Positions 35,123 to 43,782 of a DNA stretch of 64,000 nucleotides are shown here, in pieces. Source of the stretch: Marisediminicola senii. Its GTDB lineage: Bacteria > Actinomycetota > Actinomycetes > Actinomycetales > Microbacteriaceae. The notes under the pieces were generated by a model. It searched no databases. It was not told the origin of the DNA and saw only the letters and a program-made list of their open reading frames with translations. Where the stretch lies: positions 1-64,000 of the forward strand of contig NZ_JAALGE010000006.1 of the NCBI RefSeq assembly GCF_011057645.1, read 5' to 3'. The stretch's first letter is position 1. Every line of letters starts with the position of its first letter. Both the position numbers and the translations under genes were made by a program.

Positions 35123-36111
35123 CCGCACTCGACATTCACGCCCACTTCTACCCCCCGGAATACTGCGCGGTGGTAGCCGAGATAGCCGACGAGCTCGGCG
35201 CGCACGCCGAGACTGCTCGAGCCTTCCTCGCCCACCGGATCATCCAGTCGGTGCCCGCCTTCACCGGGTGCCTCGATGAGCGGATAGCGATGATGGATGC
35301 TGCCGGTATCGACCTCCAGGTGCTGAGTTTCGCGTCCCTGAACATTTGGCATCCCGACCCGGCGGTGCGGATGAGGCTCGCGGCTGCATACAACGATGGA
35401 TGCGCTGCCGCTGTACTGGCACACCCGCATCGCCTGCGGTTCCTTGCGACTCTGCCGCTGCCGCATGCCGCCGAGGCGGCGGAGGAAGCCCGCCGGGTTC
35501 GCGAGCTGCCCGGTTTCGTCGGCTACACGGTGCCCACCCATATCGCTTCCATCCCGATCGACGATCCGCGGTGGGAGCCGGTCTACTCGGCCATGAACGA
35601 GGCCCCGAGCCTCGTACTCGCGCACCCCGACGGCTTCTGCGCACCCGGCGCGCTCGACGTCTACTCCATGGAGTGGGGACTGGGCGCGCCGTTCGAAGAC
35701 ACCATCGCGGTGGTTCGGCTGCTCTGCTCCGGAATCATCGACAGGTTCCCCGCTCTGCGGTGGGTCGTACCCCACCTCGGCGGCACCCTTCCCTTCCTGC
35801 TTCACCGGCTCGTGTGGCGGTGGCGGCTCGAGGCGGAGGCCCTCGGAACCGCAGACCGGGCGCAGATCCCCCTCGACCGGGTGCTCTTCGATACCGCCAA
35901 CAGCACTCCGAGCACGCTCGCCCTCGCCCTCGACACTCTTCCCGCGCACTCCATCGTGTTCGGCACCGACTTTCCGTTCGTCGACCCGGGCGACCTGCGT
36001 CGGCCCGTCGAGATGGTCTCCGGCCTCGGACGGCCGGTCGACTCCATACTCTCGGGCACCCTCGGGCCACTCCTTGCGCCATTCGCGCCCACAAAAGGCG
36101 GCAATCGATGA
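35119..36111 (+). CDS. Amidohydrolase-family protein (ACMSD-like)
   Basis: A 330-residue metal-dependent TIM-barrel hydrolase of the amidohydrolase 2 family, which includes aminocarboxymuconate-semialdehyde decarboxylase, gamma-resorcylate decarboxylase and 4-oxalomesaconate hydratase. The metal His pair is H-x-H in LDIHAHFYPP (His7, His9). A third His is in LVLAHPDG, another in WVVPHLGG, and the Asp in VFGTDFPFVDP. This pattern fits non-oxidative decarboxylases or hydratases of ring-cleavage products. It overlaps the regulator before it and the deacetylase-like gene after it by 4 bp each. Confidence 0.88.
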   Translation: MTALDIHAHFYPPEYCAVVAEIADELGAHAETARAFLAHRIIQSVPAFTGCLDERIAMMDAAGIDLQVLSFASLNIWHPDPAVRMRLAAAYNDGCAAAVLAHPHRLRFLATLPLPHAAEAAEEARRVRELPGFVGYTVPTHIASIPIDDPRWEPVYSAMNEAPSLVLAHPDGFCAPGALDVYSMEWGLGAPFEDTIAVVRLLCSGIIDRFPALRWVVPHLGGTLPFLLHRLVWRWRLEAEALGTADRAQIPLDRVLFDTANSTPSTLALALDTLPAHSIVFGTDFPFVDPGDLRRPVEMVSGLGRPVDSILSGTLGPLLAPFAPTKGGNR

Positions 36112-36935
36112 CCCACTCCATCACCTCGTGGCCGAACGGTGCCCGCGGGGCGCTCGTGCTCAATGTGATGTACGAGCAATGGGCTCCAGGAATCGCGCCG
36201 GGGCTCGGCCCGATGGGGAATCCGTTACCGCCGGGGGTCACTGACCACCAGGCGCTGTCGTGGGCGGACTACGGGTGGCGCACGGGCATTTGGCGGGTGC
36301 TCGAATCTCTCGACGCCGCTGCCGTTCCCGCGTCGTTCTACGTGAGCGGCATACTCACCGAGTCTGCGTCGAGCTCGGTGCGCGCCATCGTCGACGGTGG
36401 CCACGAGATCTGCGGCCACTCCTGGTCGCAAGACCGCCTGCCGGGGGCACTCACCCGTGATGAGGAGCTCGCGGAGATCGTCCGGTGCGTGGAGGAACTC
36501 ACGCGCGTGGGAGGCCAGCGCCCCCGGGGCTGGATCAGTCCGCGTTGCACACCGAGTGCGCACACGGCGGAGCTGCTTGCCGCGCGCGAATTCGAGTGGT
36601 TCGGAGACGTGTTCGACGCGGACCTGCCGTACCGGCTCGACACTGCATCCGGTTCGATCGTGGCTCTGCCGTTCGGTCTGGAGATCAACGATCTGCCCAT
36701 GACCGTGCGTTACGGGCAGCCGACGCGAGAACTCGCCGCGAGCTTCGCCTCCGCGGCGCACGCCCTCGTAAGGAGTGGGACCGTCGGATACCTCGACGTT
36801 ACAGTGCATGCCCACGTGGGGTGCCGGCCCGCGGGGATCGCTGCGCTCGGCGAGGTCATCCAGACCGCGCGATCGCTCGGCCTATGGATCGCAACCCGCG
36901 GCGACGTGGCCGACAGGTTCGTCGACTCGGAGTGA
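36108..36935 (+). CDS. Polysaccharide deacetylase-fold protein (PuuE/HpPgdA-like)
   Basis: A 275-residue NodB-fold protein with the divergent N-terminus of the PuuE/PgdA subgroup: LVLNVMYEQWAPG replaces the usual TFDDG motif. In this subgroup such proteins include cofactor-independent allantoinases. Other blocks are PASFYVSGILTES, GHEICGHSWSQDRL (metal His pair) and GWISPRCTPSAHTAELLAAREFEWFGDVFDADLPY. The last residues give WIATRGDVADRFVDSE. It may hydrolyse an amide or cyclic amide in the same pathway. It overlaps the amidohydrolase by 4 bp and ends 6 bp from the convergent IclR gene. Confidence 0.8.
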   Translation: MTHSITSWPNGARGALVLNVMYEQWAPGIAPGLGPMGNPLPPGVTDHQALSWADYGWRTGIWRVLESLDAAAVPASFYVSGILTESASSSVRAIVDGGHEICGHSWSQDRLPGALTRDEELAEIVRCVEELTRVGGQRPRGWISPRCTPSAHTAELLAAREFEWFGDVFDADLPYRLDTASGSIVALPFGLEINDLPMTVRYGQPTRELAASFASAAHALVRSGTVGYLDVTVHAHVGCRPAGIAALGEVIQTARSLGLWIATRGDVADRFVDSE

Positions 36936-36941
36936 GCGAGG

Positions 36942-37745
36942 TCAGGGCCGCTCGTCGCCGAGCAGCCCGAGACGGCGGGTCAATCCGTGCGCGGCGTCCC
37001 TGATAGAAACCCCGACCTCCTCGGTGGACAACGACTCGAGTCGATCGGCAGGGCAGCTGAGCGTGATGGCCCCGGCGCATCGGCCGGTCGCATCGAAGAA
37101 CGGTGCGGCGATACCCGCCCCGTTACGCACCCAGCGGCCAGGGCTGAACGAGTAGCCGAGTTGTCTGTCGACCCTCAGTTGCGCGCGAAACTCGTCGGGG
37201 TCCGTGATGCTCTGGGGGGTGTGGGCCACGAGGCCGGTGGCGATGATCGAGTCGCTCTCCTCCTCCGGGAGGCCAGCGAGGATTGCCATTCCGGATGCTC
37301 CGCTGAGCAGCGGGAACTGCTTGCCCATTTCGATGACGTACCGGATCGTGTGCTCGCAGTCGACCTTGCTGCGGAACACCAGCCCGTCACCGACGCGCGC
37401 GGCGACGTAGCAGGTCTCGTTGTACTGGGCCACGATGTCTTTGAGAAACGGTTCGGCGGCTTTGACGAGGGTGTCCCGTTCGGCGAGCGCCGCCACGATC
37501 GCGAACAGCTGGGGGCCGGCCGAGTAGAGTCCACGGTCGCGCTCTTGTTCCACGTAACCGAGTTCTTCGAACTGGGTGAGGATGCGGCTTACCGCGCTCC
37601 GGTCGATGCCCGTCTGCCGGGCTGCCTCACGCACCCCGATCCCATCGACATGACTCGACACGAGTTCGAGGAGCGTGATCGCGCGCCCCAGAATGCCTGA
37701 TTTCGGGCCGCTTTCTCGTTGGTCGACGTCGGTGTCGGAGGCCAT
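36942..37745 (-). CDS. IclR family transcriptional regulator
   Basis: A 267-residue regulator from the ATG with AGGAG 8 bases upstream; a GTG three codons earlier overlaps that site. The N-terminal winged helix covers residues ~15-75 (LGRAITLLELVSSHVDGIGVREAARQTGIDRSAVSRILTQFEELGYV). The C-terminal IclR ligand domain has AAEPFLKDIVAQYNETCYVAARVGDGLVFRSKVDCEHTIRY, and GRWVRNGAGIAAPFFDATGRCAGAITLSCP. It diverges from the ThDP-enzyme operon. A palindrome at that promoter recurs before the solute-binding protein gene of the same cluster, making both likely targets. The ligand is unknown. Confidence 0.92.
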   Translation of the reverse strand: MASDTDVDQRESGPKSGILGRAITLLELVSSHVDGIGVREAARQTGIDRSAVSRILTQFEELGYVEQERDRGLYSAGPQLFAIVAALAERDTLVKAAEPFLKDIVAQYNETCYVAARVGDGLVFRSKVDCEHTIRYVIEMGKQFPLLSGASGMAILAGLPEEESDSIIATGLVAHTPQSITDPDEFRAQLRVDRQLGYSFSPGRWVRNGAGIAAPFFDATGRCAGAITLSCPADRLESLSTEEVGVSIRDAAHGLTRRLGLLGDERP

Positions 37746-37836
37746 GGCACCCACTCCTGTTCGGTGCGGAAGAGTCCGCGGCTATCGGTTGCCCAAGGGT
37801 ATCCCGACCATCGGCACTGCGTCGTGCCCCGGATGC

Positions 37837-37865
37837 TTGACACTCGCGGAAACCCCGGACAGAAT
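37837..37865 (+). promoter_or_regulatory. Promoter of the ThDP-enzyme operon
   Basis: TTGACA (37837-37842) and CAGAAT (37860-37865) are spaced by 17 bp, the ideal sigma-70-type distance. The predicted start of transcription falls inside the palindrome at 37868-37882, giving a leader of about 75 nt to the GTG. Confidence 0.65.
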
Positions 37866-37867
37866 AA

Positions 37868-37893
37868 CAAGACGATGTCTTGCTCAACAAGAC
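37868..37893. promoter_or_regulatory. IclR-type operator 1
   Basis: CAAGAC-GAT-GTCTTG is a perfect 6-bp inverted repeat (37868-37882), followed after 5 bp by another half-site CAAGAC (37888-37893). It overlaps the presumed transcription start. The same element occurs at 45946-45965. Assignment to the adjacent IclR regulator is inference from location and sharing. Confidence 0.65.
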
Positions 37894-37945
37894 ATGGTGG
37901 CGGCGCCGAGGTGGCGCCAATCCGGCACGTGACGAGGAGGTCGCT

Positions 37946-39637
37946 GTGGCAGAACAGAGCGGTGCGGAGTATCTCTCCCGAGCGCTCGACGCATACGGGG
38001 TCACTGCGGTGTTCCTCGTACCGACGACTCTCAGCGCAACCCTCGTCACGATGGAGCGGGAGACCGGCATCGCGAGGATCGTCACCCACGGCGAGAAGGC
38101 CGCGGCCTACATGGCGGACGGGTATGCCCGCGCCACGGGGCGCCCCGGCATCTGCATGGCGCAGAACATCGGCGGCGCCAACCTCGCCGCGGGCCTCCGC
38201 GACGCCTACCTCGGCTCTTCCCCGGTGATAGCCCTCACCGGTGGCCCGTACGAATACAGTCGGGGCCGCAACTACTACCAGGAGATCGAAGACTTTCCCC
38301 TCTTCAAGCCGGTGACGAAGTCGAGCAGGCAGGTATTCGATGTCACCCGGCTACCGGACCAGCTCGACCAGGCGTTCCGTGATGCCACGACCGGCCAACC
38401 GGGCCCCGCCCACCTGGAGCTCGCCGGTCACACCGGAGACGTGGTCGAGAACCAGTCGTTCGAAGCTCCTGTCCCGAGGTCGGGCGTCCGCCGGGTTCCC
38501 GCCATCCGGATCGCACCGGAACCCGCCGCGATAGCGCGCGCCGCCGACGCCATTCGCCGCGCGCGCCGCCCAGTGATCGTCGCCGGAGGAGGGGTGCGCG
38601 CCTCGGGCGCCGGGGCGGAGGTGGTGGCGCTCGCCGAGCGACTCGGCGCGCCGATCGCGACGTCCCTCAACGGCAAGGACACCGTGCCCGCGGACCATCC
38701 GCTCGCGATCGGTATCCCCGGCCTCTACGCCAGGGCCAGCGCCAACCAGATCCTGCTCGAAGCCGACCTGGTGCTTTACGTCGGGAGCAAGACCGGCAGC
38801 CAGGTCACCCTCACCTGGCAGGTGCCACCGCCCGACACACTCGTGGTGCACCTCGACATCGAACCCACCGAACTCGGACGGCACTACCCGCAGACCATCC
38901 CGATCGTCGCCGACGCCAGGCTCGGCCTCGACGCCCTTCGTGCCGCACTCTCCTACGTCGACCCTGGCGGTACCGCTGACTGGGTGGCCAGGGCCCGCCG
39001 CCTCGGCGAACGCTGGAGCGCCGGGCTCGAAGAGACCGCGCCGCGCGATGCCGAACCGATGCGGCCGGAGACCCTCGTCTCCGAACTCGGTCGCCTGCTA
39101 CCCGACAACGCACTGGTCGTGGCAGACACCGGCCACGCCGGAATGTGGACCGGCGGATACCTCGACCTCGCCGCCGCCGATCAGGGGTACATCCGCGCTG
39201 CGGGGTCGCTCGGGTGGGGACTTCCCGCCGGCATCGGAGCCCAGATCGCCAGACCGGATGCCCAGGTCGTCGTGTTCACCGGAGACGGCGGGCTCTTCTA
39301 CCATCTGGCCGAACTCGAGACTGCAGCCCGCTGGAATGTGCCGCTCGTGGTCGTCGTCAACGACAACCGGTCACTCAACCAGGAGATCAACCCCTACACC
39401 GTGGCATACGGTGGGTCGCTCACCGGCCGGCATCACGAACTCTGGCACTTCCAGGATCTCGACCTTGCCGCCGTAGCGAATTCCCTGGGCGTCACCGGAA
39501 TACGGGTGACCCGCGCACGAGACCTCGAACCCGCCATCGCCCGCGCCGTCGCGATCAATGGTCCCGTGCTCATTGACGTCGTCACCGACATCGACGCCAT
39601 CGCCCCCAAGGGCACCGCCGCCCGCGCCACCGACTGA
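37946..39637 (+). CDS. Thiamine diphosphate-dependent enzyme (acetolactate synthase/benzoylformate decarboxylase-like)
   Basis: The 563-residue product starts at a GTG with GAGGAGG 5 bases upstream. It has the three-domain layout of ThDP decarboxylases: Pyr domain (about 1-170) with catalytic Glu50 in THGEKAAAYMADGYARATGRPG, central domain (about 190-330), and PP domain (about 370-550) with the Mg/ThDP motif GDGG (446-449) followed by NDNRS. It either decarboxylates a 2-oxo acid to an aldehyde, like benzoylformate decarboxylase, or joins 2-oxo acids. No FAD-synthase signature decides this. It opens the main catabolic operon, divergent from iclR. Confidence 0.9.
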   Translation: MAEQSGAEYLSRALDAYGVTAVFLVPTTLSATLVTMERETGIARIVTHGEKAAAYMADGYARATGRPGICMAQNIGGANLAAGLRDAYLGSSPVIALTGGPYEYSRGRNYYQEIEDFPLFKPVTKSSRQVFDVTRLPDQLDQAFRDATTGQPGPAHLELAGHTGDVVENQSFEAPVPRSGVRRVPAIRIAPEPAAIARAADAIRRARRPVIVAGGGVRASGAGAEVVALAERLGAPIATSLNGKDTVPADHPLAIGIPGLYARASANQILLEADLVLYVGSKTGSQVTLTWQVPPPDTLVVHLDIEPTELGRHYPQTIPIVADARLGLDALRAALSYVDPGGTADWVARARRLGERWSAGLEETAPRDAEPMRPETLVSELGRLLPDNALVVADTGHAGMWTGGYLDLAAADQGYIRAAGSLGWGLPAGIGAQIARPDAQVVVFTGDGGLFYHLAELETAARWNVPLVVVVNDNRSLNQEINPYTVAYGGSLTGRHHELWHFQDLDLAAVANSLGVTGIRVTRARDLEPAIARAVAINGPVLIDVVTDIDAIAPKGTAARATD

Positions 39638-39659
39638 CCCCGATCTCCAAGGACCTCGC

Positions 39660-41249
39660 ATGAACCTCGACACCCTCAACGTCCGCAGCTTCCTCGAGCA
39701 CGCCGTCGACCGCAACGCGTCGTCACCGTTCCTGTTCTGGCAGGACGAGCAGCAGAGCTACGAGCAGTTCAACGCCCGCGTCGATGCGGCTGCCCGCTAC
39801 TGGCACCACATCGGCGTACGCAAGGGCGACCGGGTCGCCTTCATGGCGGACAACAGCCCCGGCTTCCTGCACTCCTGGCTCGGTCTCGCCAAGCTTGGGG
39901 CCGTACTGGTCGCCATCAACACCGGGTTCAAGTTCGCGGAGGCGAAGTTCCTCGTCGAGCATTCCGAGGCACGCTTCGCACTGATCGACCCCGCCCACGC
40001 CGAGCTGTTCCGCCGTATAGAGGAGAGGGTGCCGTCGTTGCACGGTGTCTTCGCCCTCGGCGCAGCCGACGGCTATGACGACTTTGCGGCGGCCGCTTCG
40101 GCCATGACCGGGCGGGTGCCCTCGGTCGACCTCCGCGGAGACGACCTGATCAGCCTCATCTACACCTCGGGCACCACCGGGCGGCCGAAGGGCGTCATGC
40201 AATCGCACCGCAACTATGTCCTCACCGGACAGGCCTACCCGCATTGGATGGCAATGGAGAAAGGTGACCGTATCTACGCCTGCCTCCCGCTGTTCCACAT
40301 CAACTCGCAGGCGTACTCCACTATGGGGGCGATCGGGGCGGAGGGTGCCCTCGTACTCGCACCGCGATTCTCGGCCAGCCGCTTCTGGCCGGACGTACGC
40401 CGCCACAAGGTGACCGTCTTCAACTTCATCGGCGCCATGACAGTGATCCTCTCGAAGAGCGCGCCGGGCCCGGACGACCGCAACCACGATGTCCGGGTCG
40501 CCTATGGTGTGCCCGCGCTGCCCTCCGAGGTGCGCGACGACGTGGAGGAACGATTCGGACTCGCCTGCATCTCCGGCTTCGGCATGAGCGAGACAACCTT
40601 CGGACTGCTCGAACCCGTCGATGCGCCCCGGCGTGCGGGGTCCATGGGGCTGCCTCGCTCCCACCCCGACCCCACAGTCCCCGTGACCCAGGTACAGATC
40701 GTCGACGCCGACGGGGCGGAGGTTCCCCGCAAGACGATCGGCGAACTCGTCATCAAGAACGCCGCAATGATGCTCGGCTACTTCAAGGAACCGGACAAGA
40801 CCGCGGAGGCCCTCGTTGACGGCTGGCTGCATACCGGAGACAGCGCCTGGCAGGACGACGACGGCTGGTTCCATTTCGTCGACCGCAAGAAGGACATCGT
40901 GCGGCGCCGCGGCGAGAACGTGTCGTCGCTCGAGGTCGAGCACGTCATCAACCGACACGGCGACGTGATGGAATCCGCGGTGATTGGGGTGCCTTCCGAC
41001 CTGACCGACGAAGAACTGTGCGCCTTCGTCGTCGCGAGACCCGACCACACGATCGACCCCGCCGCGATCGTCTCCTGGTGCGACGAGGAACTCGCGGCGT
41101 TCAAGGTCCCCCGGTACGTGGAGATCGTCAGTGCGCTGCCGAAGACCCCGACGTCGAAGATCGAGAAGCACCGGCTGCGGTCCGGCGACTACACCGCCGG
41201 AGACCGATACGACGCCGGCACCCGATCCACCAAGCCCGTGTCCGCCTGA
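39660..41249 (+). CDS. Acyl-CoA synthetase (AMP-binding)
   Basis: A 529-residue adenylate-forming ligase that activates a carboxylic acid to its CoA thioester with ATP. The P-loop YTSGTTGRPKG is at residues 168-178. GFGMSETTFG is the A5 motif, LHTGDSAWQDDDGWFHFVDRKKDIVRRRGENVSSLEVE covers A7-A8, and PKTPTSKIEKHRLR includes the terminal catalytic Lys. AAGGA lies before the ATG. It resembles the crotonobetaine/carnitine and cyclohexanecarboxylate ligase group. Its place after the ThDP enzyme suggests that the acid formed from that product is activated here. Confidence 0.92.
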   Translation: MNLDTLNVRSFLEHAVDRNASSPFLFWQDEQQSYEQFNARVDAAARYWHHIGVRKGDRVAFMADNSPGFLHSWLGLAKLGAVLVAINTGFKFAEAKFLVEHSEARFALIDPAHAELFRRIEERVPSLHGVFALGAADGYDDFAAAASAMTGRVPSVDLRGDDLISLIYTSGTTGRPKGVMQSHRNYVLTGQAYPHWMAMEKGDRIYACLPLFHINSQAYSTMGAIGAEGALVLAPRFSASRFWPDVRRHKVTVFNFIGAMTVILSKSAPGPDDRNHDVRVAYGVPALPSEVRDDVEERFGLACISGFGMSETTFGLLEPVDAPRRAGSMGLPRSHPDPTVPVTQVQIVDADGAEVPRKTIGELVIKNAAMMLGYFKEPDKTAEALVDGWLHTGDSAWQDDDGWFHFVDRKKDIVRRRGENVSSLEVEHVINRHGDVMESAVIGVPSDLTDEELCAFVVARPDHTIDPAAIVSWCDEELAAFKVPRYVEIVSALPKTPTSKIEKHRLRSGDYTAGDRYDAGTRSTKPVSA

Positions 41250-41276
41250 AACAGAAAACACCGAAGGAATACCATT

Positions 41277-42272
41277 ATGACGATCGAGACCACCAGCACC
41301 GACCAGCAGGCACCGAGCGTGGAAACCGTTCGCGCGCTCAGCGCCAAGTACTCCAACTGGGGACGGTGGGGCGCGGATGACCAGCTCGGCACCCTCAACC
41401 ATGTGACCCCGGAGATCGTGGCCCGAGCGGCAGCGAGCATCCGCTCCGGAAAGCGCATCTCCCTCGGGCTCAACTTCGACCAGAGCGGACCCCAATCCGG
41501 CGGTGGCTTCGGCGGGCGGTTCAACCCAATCCACCTGATGTTCCGCGACGGAGGGGACATCGCCAATGGCACCGTGATCGACGAGTTCTATGGTGGAAAT
41601 GACCGCCACATTCGGGGCACCGACGACATGATCATCATGCCGCTGCAGTCGGGAACGCAATGGGATGCCCTCGCCCACATCTTCTTCGACGGGCACATGT
41701 TCAATGGCTTCACCTCCCGTGCCGTCACCAGCAAGGGTGCCACCCACGGCGACATCGCCCAGGCGAAGAACCAGATCGCCGGCCGCGGCGTTCTCCTCGA
41801 CATCGCCAGGCTCAAGGGCGTCGATCACCTCGAGCCTGGATACGCCATCACCGCCGATGATCTCGTCGAATGCGAGAAGGCACAGGGTGTGACCGTCGGA
41901 ACCGGCGACTTCGTGATGGTGCGCACCGGCCAGATGGGCGATCGCAAGGGAAACTGGGGTGACTACTCGGCGGGCTCCGCCCCCGGTATGGGATTCGCCA
42001 GCGTGCCCTGGGTAGCCGAGCGGGAGATCGCCGCGCTCGCCACCGACACCTGGGGGATGGAGGTGCTCCCCAATGAGAGCCCAGACGTTTTCCAACCCCT
42101 GCACTGCATCTTCCTCGTGGCCATGGGCCTCTTCGTCGGCGAGATCTTCGACCTGGAGGCGCTCGCCGCAGACTGCGCAGAGGACGGCCAGTACGATTTC
42201 TTCTTCTGCGCACCGCCGCTGCCGTTCACCCGTGCGGTGGGCTCCCCGGTCAACCCGATGGCCATCAAGTAA
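41277..42272 (+). CDS. Cyclase-family metal hydrolase
   Basis: A 331-residue member of the cyclase family (related to kynurenine formamidase and isatin hydrolase). The usual metal motif HxGTHxDxPxH reads QSGTQWDALAH, with Gln128, Asp130 and His134, then FDGHMF. This variant defines a larger subgroup I recognise in which the first His is Gln. NWGRWGADDQLGTLNHVTPE near residues 27-46 is a hallmark of the subgroup. It may hydrolyse an amide or lactam ring, or a cyclic imide. The 27-bp gap and the 1-bp overlap with the next gene place it firmly in the operon. Confidence 0.88.
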   Translation: MTIETTSTDQQAPSVETVRALSAKYSNWGRWGADDQLGTLNHVTPEIVARAAASIRSGKRISLGLNFDQSGPQSGGGFGGRFNPIHLMFRDGGDIANGTVIDEFYGGNDRHIRGTDDMIIMPLQSGTQWDALAHIFFDGHMFNGFTSRAVTSKGATHGDIAQAKNQIAGRGVLLDIARLKGVDHLEPGYAITADDLVECEKAQGVTVGTGDFVMVRTGQMGDRKGNWGDYSAGSAPGMGFASVPWVAEREIAALATDTWGMEVLPNESPDVFQPLHCIFLVAMGLFVGEIFDLEALAADCAEDGQYDFFFCAPPLPFTRAVGSPVNPMAIK

Positions 42273-43363
42273 TGATGGGGAGAACCGCCGGCCACTACCC
42301 GATCGCGGTGCTCGCCGGCGATGGGATCGGCAGGGAGGTGATGCCGCCGGCGCTCGAGGTGGTCGAGCAGGTCGCCCGGCGGTTCGACTTCACGGTGGAC
42401 TGGGTCGAGTACCCCTGGAGCTGCGAGTACTACACACGCACCGGGGCGATGATGCCCGCTGACGGTCTCCCGATGCTGGCCGAGCAGAAGGCAATCCTGC
42501 TCGGCGCGGTCGGCGACCCGAGCCTGCCCGACCACCTCTCGCTGTGGGGCCTGCTGATCCCTATCCGGCGTGCCTTCGACCAGTACATCAACCTGCGTCC
42601 CGCCCGTCTGCTGCCCGGGGTGCAGAGCCCCCTGCTGCGGGCCGACCGCGGCATCGACATCATGGTGGTGCGGGAGAACAGCGAGGGGGAGTACTCCGAG
42701 GTCGGCGGCAGGATGTTCCCGGGCACCCCACACGAATTCGCTGTGCAGGAGGCCATCTTCACACGGCGCGGCATCGAGCGCGTGGTCGACTACGCGGCGC
42801 GGCTCGCGACGACCCGCGGTGGACGCCTGGTCTCCGCGACGAAGTCCAACGGCATCATCCACTCCATGACCTTCTGGGACGAGGTGTTCCGCGAGGTGAT
42901 GGCCGGTCATCCCGGTGTCGACGGCCGACTGATGCACGTCGACGCGCTCGCCGCCCGATTCGTCAGCCACCCTCATGACCTTGACGTCGTCGTGGGATCG
43001 AATCTCTTCGGCGATATCCTCACCGACATCGGGGCAGTCATCGTCGGCAGCATGGGCATGGCGCCGAGCGCCAACCTCAACCCGGAGGGCGAACACCCCT
43101 CGATGTTCGAACCCGTGCACGGGTCGGCGCCGGACATTGCGGGCACCGGGGTCGCAAACCCGATCGGCCAGATCTGGTCGGCGGCGATGATGCTCGACCA
43201 CCTCGGCGAGACCGCGGCCGCGGCCGCGATCATGGACGCCATTCACGCCGTGCTCGGCGAGTCCGACATTCGCACCCCCGACCTCGGCGGAACAGCAACG
43301 ACGACCGAGGTCACCGCGGCTGTGCTGCAGTCGCTGGCGGCCGGCGACAGGGCACCGGCATGA
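42272..43363 (+). CDS. Isocitrate/isopropylmalate dehydrogenase family (tartrate dehydrogenase-like)
   Basis: A 363-residue beta-decarboxylating dehydrogenase. It has GDGIGREVMPPALEV at the N-terminus, INLRPARLLPGVQSPL, the tartrate/D-malate-type phrase VVRENSEGEYSEVGGRMF, the catalytic Lys in SATKSNGI, metal Asp residues in GSNLFGDILTDIGA, and the NAD region FEPVHGSAPDIAGTGVANPIGQIWS. Enzymes of this subgroup oxidise and decarboxylate (R)-malate, tartrate or related 2-hydroxy acids with NAD+. The ATG overlaps the cyclase stop by 1 bp and the stop overlaps the DUF35 start by 4 bp. Confidence 0.9.
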   Translation: MMGRTAGHYPIAVLAGDGIGREVMPPALEVVEQVARRFDFTVDWVEYPWSCEYYTRTGAMMPADGLPMLAEQKAILLGAVGDPSLPDHLSLWGLLIPIRRAFDQYINLRPARLLPGVQSPLLRADRGIDIMVVRENSEGEYSEVGGRMFPGTPHEFAVQEAIFTRRGIERVVDYAARLATTRGGRLVSATKSNGIIHSMTFWDEVFREVMAGHPGVDGRLMHVDALAARFVSHPHDLDVVVGSNLFGDILTDIGAVIVGSMGMAPSANLNPEGEHPSMFEPVHGSAPDIAGTGVANPIGQIWSAAMMLDHLGETAAAAAIMDAIHAVLGESDIRTPDLGGTATTTEVTAAVLQSLAAGDRAPA

Positions 43364-43782
43364 CCGCGCAACGCCCGACGCCGACGCCGCGGGGCGAAGA
43401 AGCCGTGTACTTCAACCACGCTGCCAACCGCGAGCTGGTATTCCAACGCTGCTCGGATTGCGACCGGGCGGTGTTCTACTTGCGCACCCTCTGCCCGGGC
43501 TGCGGGTCCGAGTCCCTCGAGGTCACTGTGTCGTCGGGACTTGGTACCGTCTACTCCTTCACCACCCAATACCGCGCCGCCCACCCGTTCTTCGCCGCCG
43601 ACGTGCCGTACACGCTTGTGCTCGCCGACATGGAGGAGGGTTTCCGACTGTTCGCGAACATCGTGGACCGCGCTCCCGGTGACGTTCACATCGGCATGCC
43701 CGTCGAGACGATATTCGATCCGGTGACCGACGAACTCACCCTGCCCAGATTCCGGGCGGCAACGGCGGGGGTGCCGTCGTGA
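43360..43782 (+). CDS. DUF35 OB-fold protein with zinc ribbon
   Basis: A 140-residue protein of the ChsH2-C/DUF35 type. The N-terminal helix is followed by a zinc ribbon, with four Cys in CSDCDRAVFYLRTLCPGCG (about residues 31-49), then an OB fold with VTVSSGLGTVYSFTTQYRAAHPFFAADVPYTLVLADMEEGFRLF. DUF35 proteins hold the CoA end of the substrate for thiolase-like partners. This one overlaps the thiolase homologue at 43779 by 4 bp, so the two very likely form a complex, as in Ltp2-ChsH2 retro-aldolases of steroid side-chain breakdown. Confidence 0.9.
   Translation: MTAQRPTPTPRGEEAVYFNHAANRELVFQRCSDCDRAVFYLRTLCPGCGSESLEVTVSSGLGTVYSFTTQYRAAHPFFAADVPYTLVLADMEEGFRLFANIVDRAPGDVHIGMPVETIFDPVTDELTLPRFRAATAGVPS

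Noticed and set aside
39723-42104. A 793-codon minus-strand frame opposite the CoA ligase and cyclase genes.
   Set aside because: Same reasoning: antisense shadow of two genes with clear motifs.
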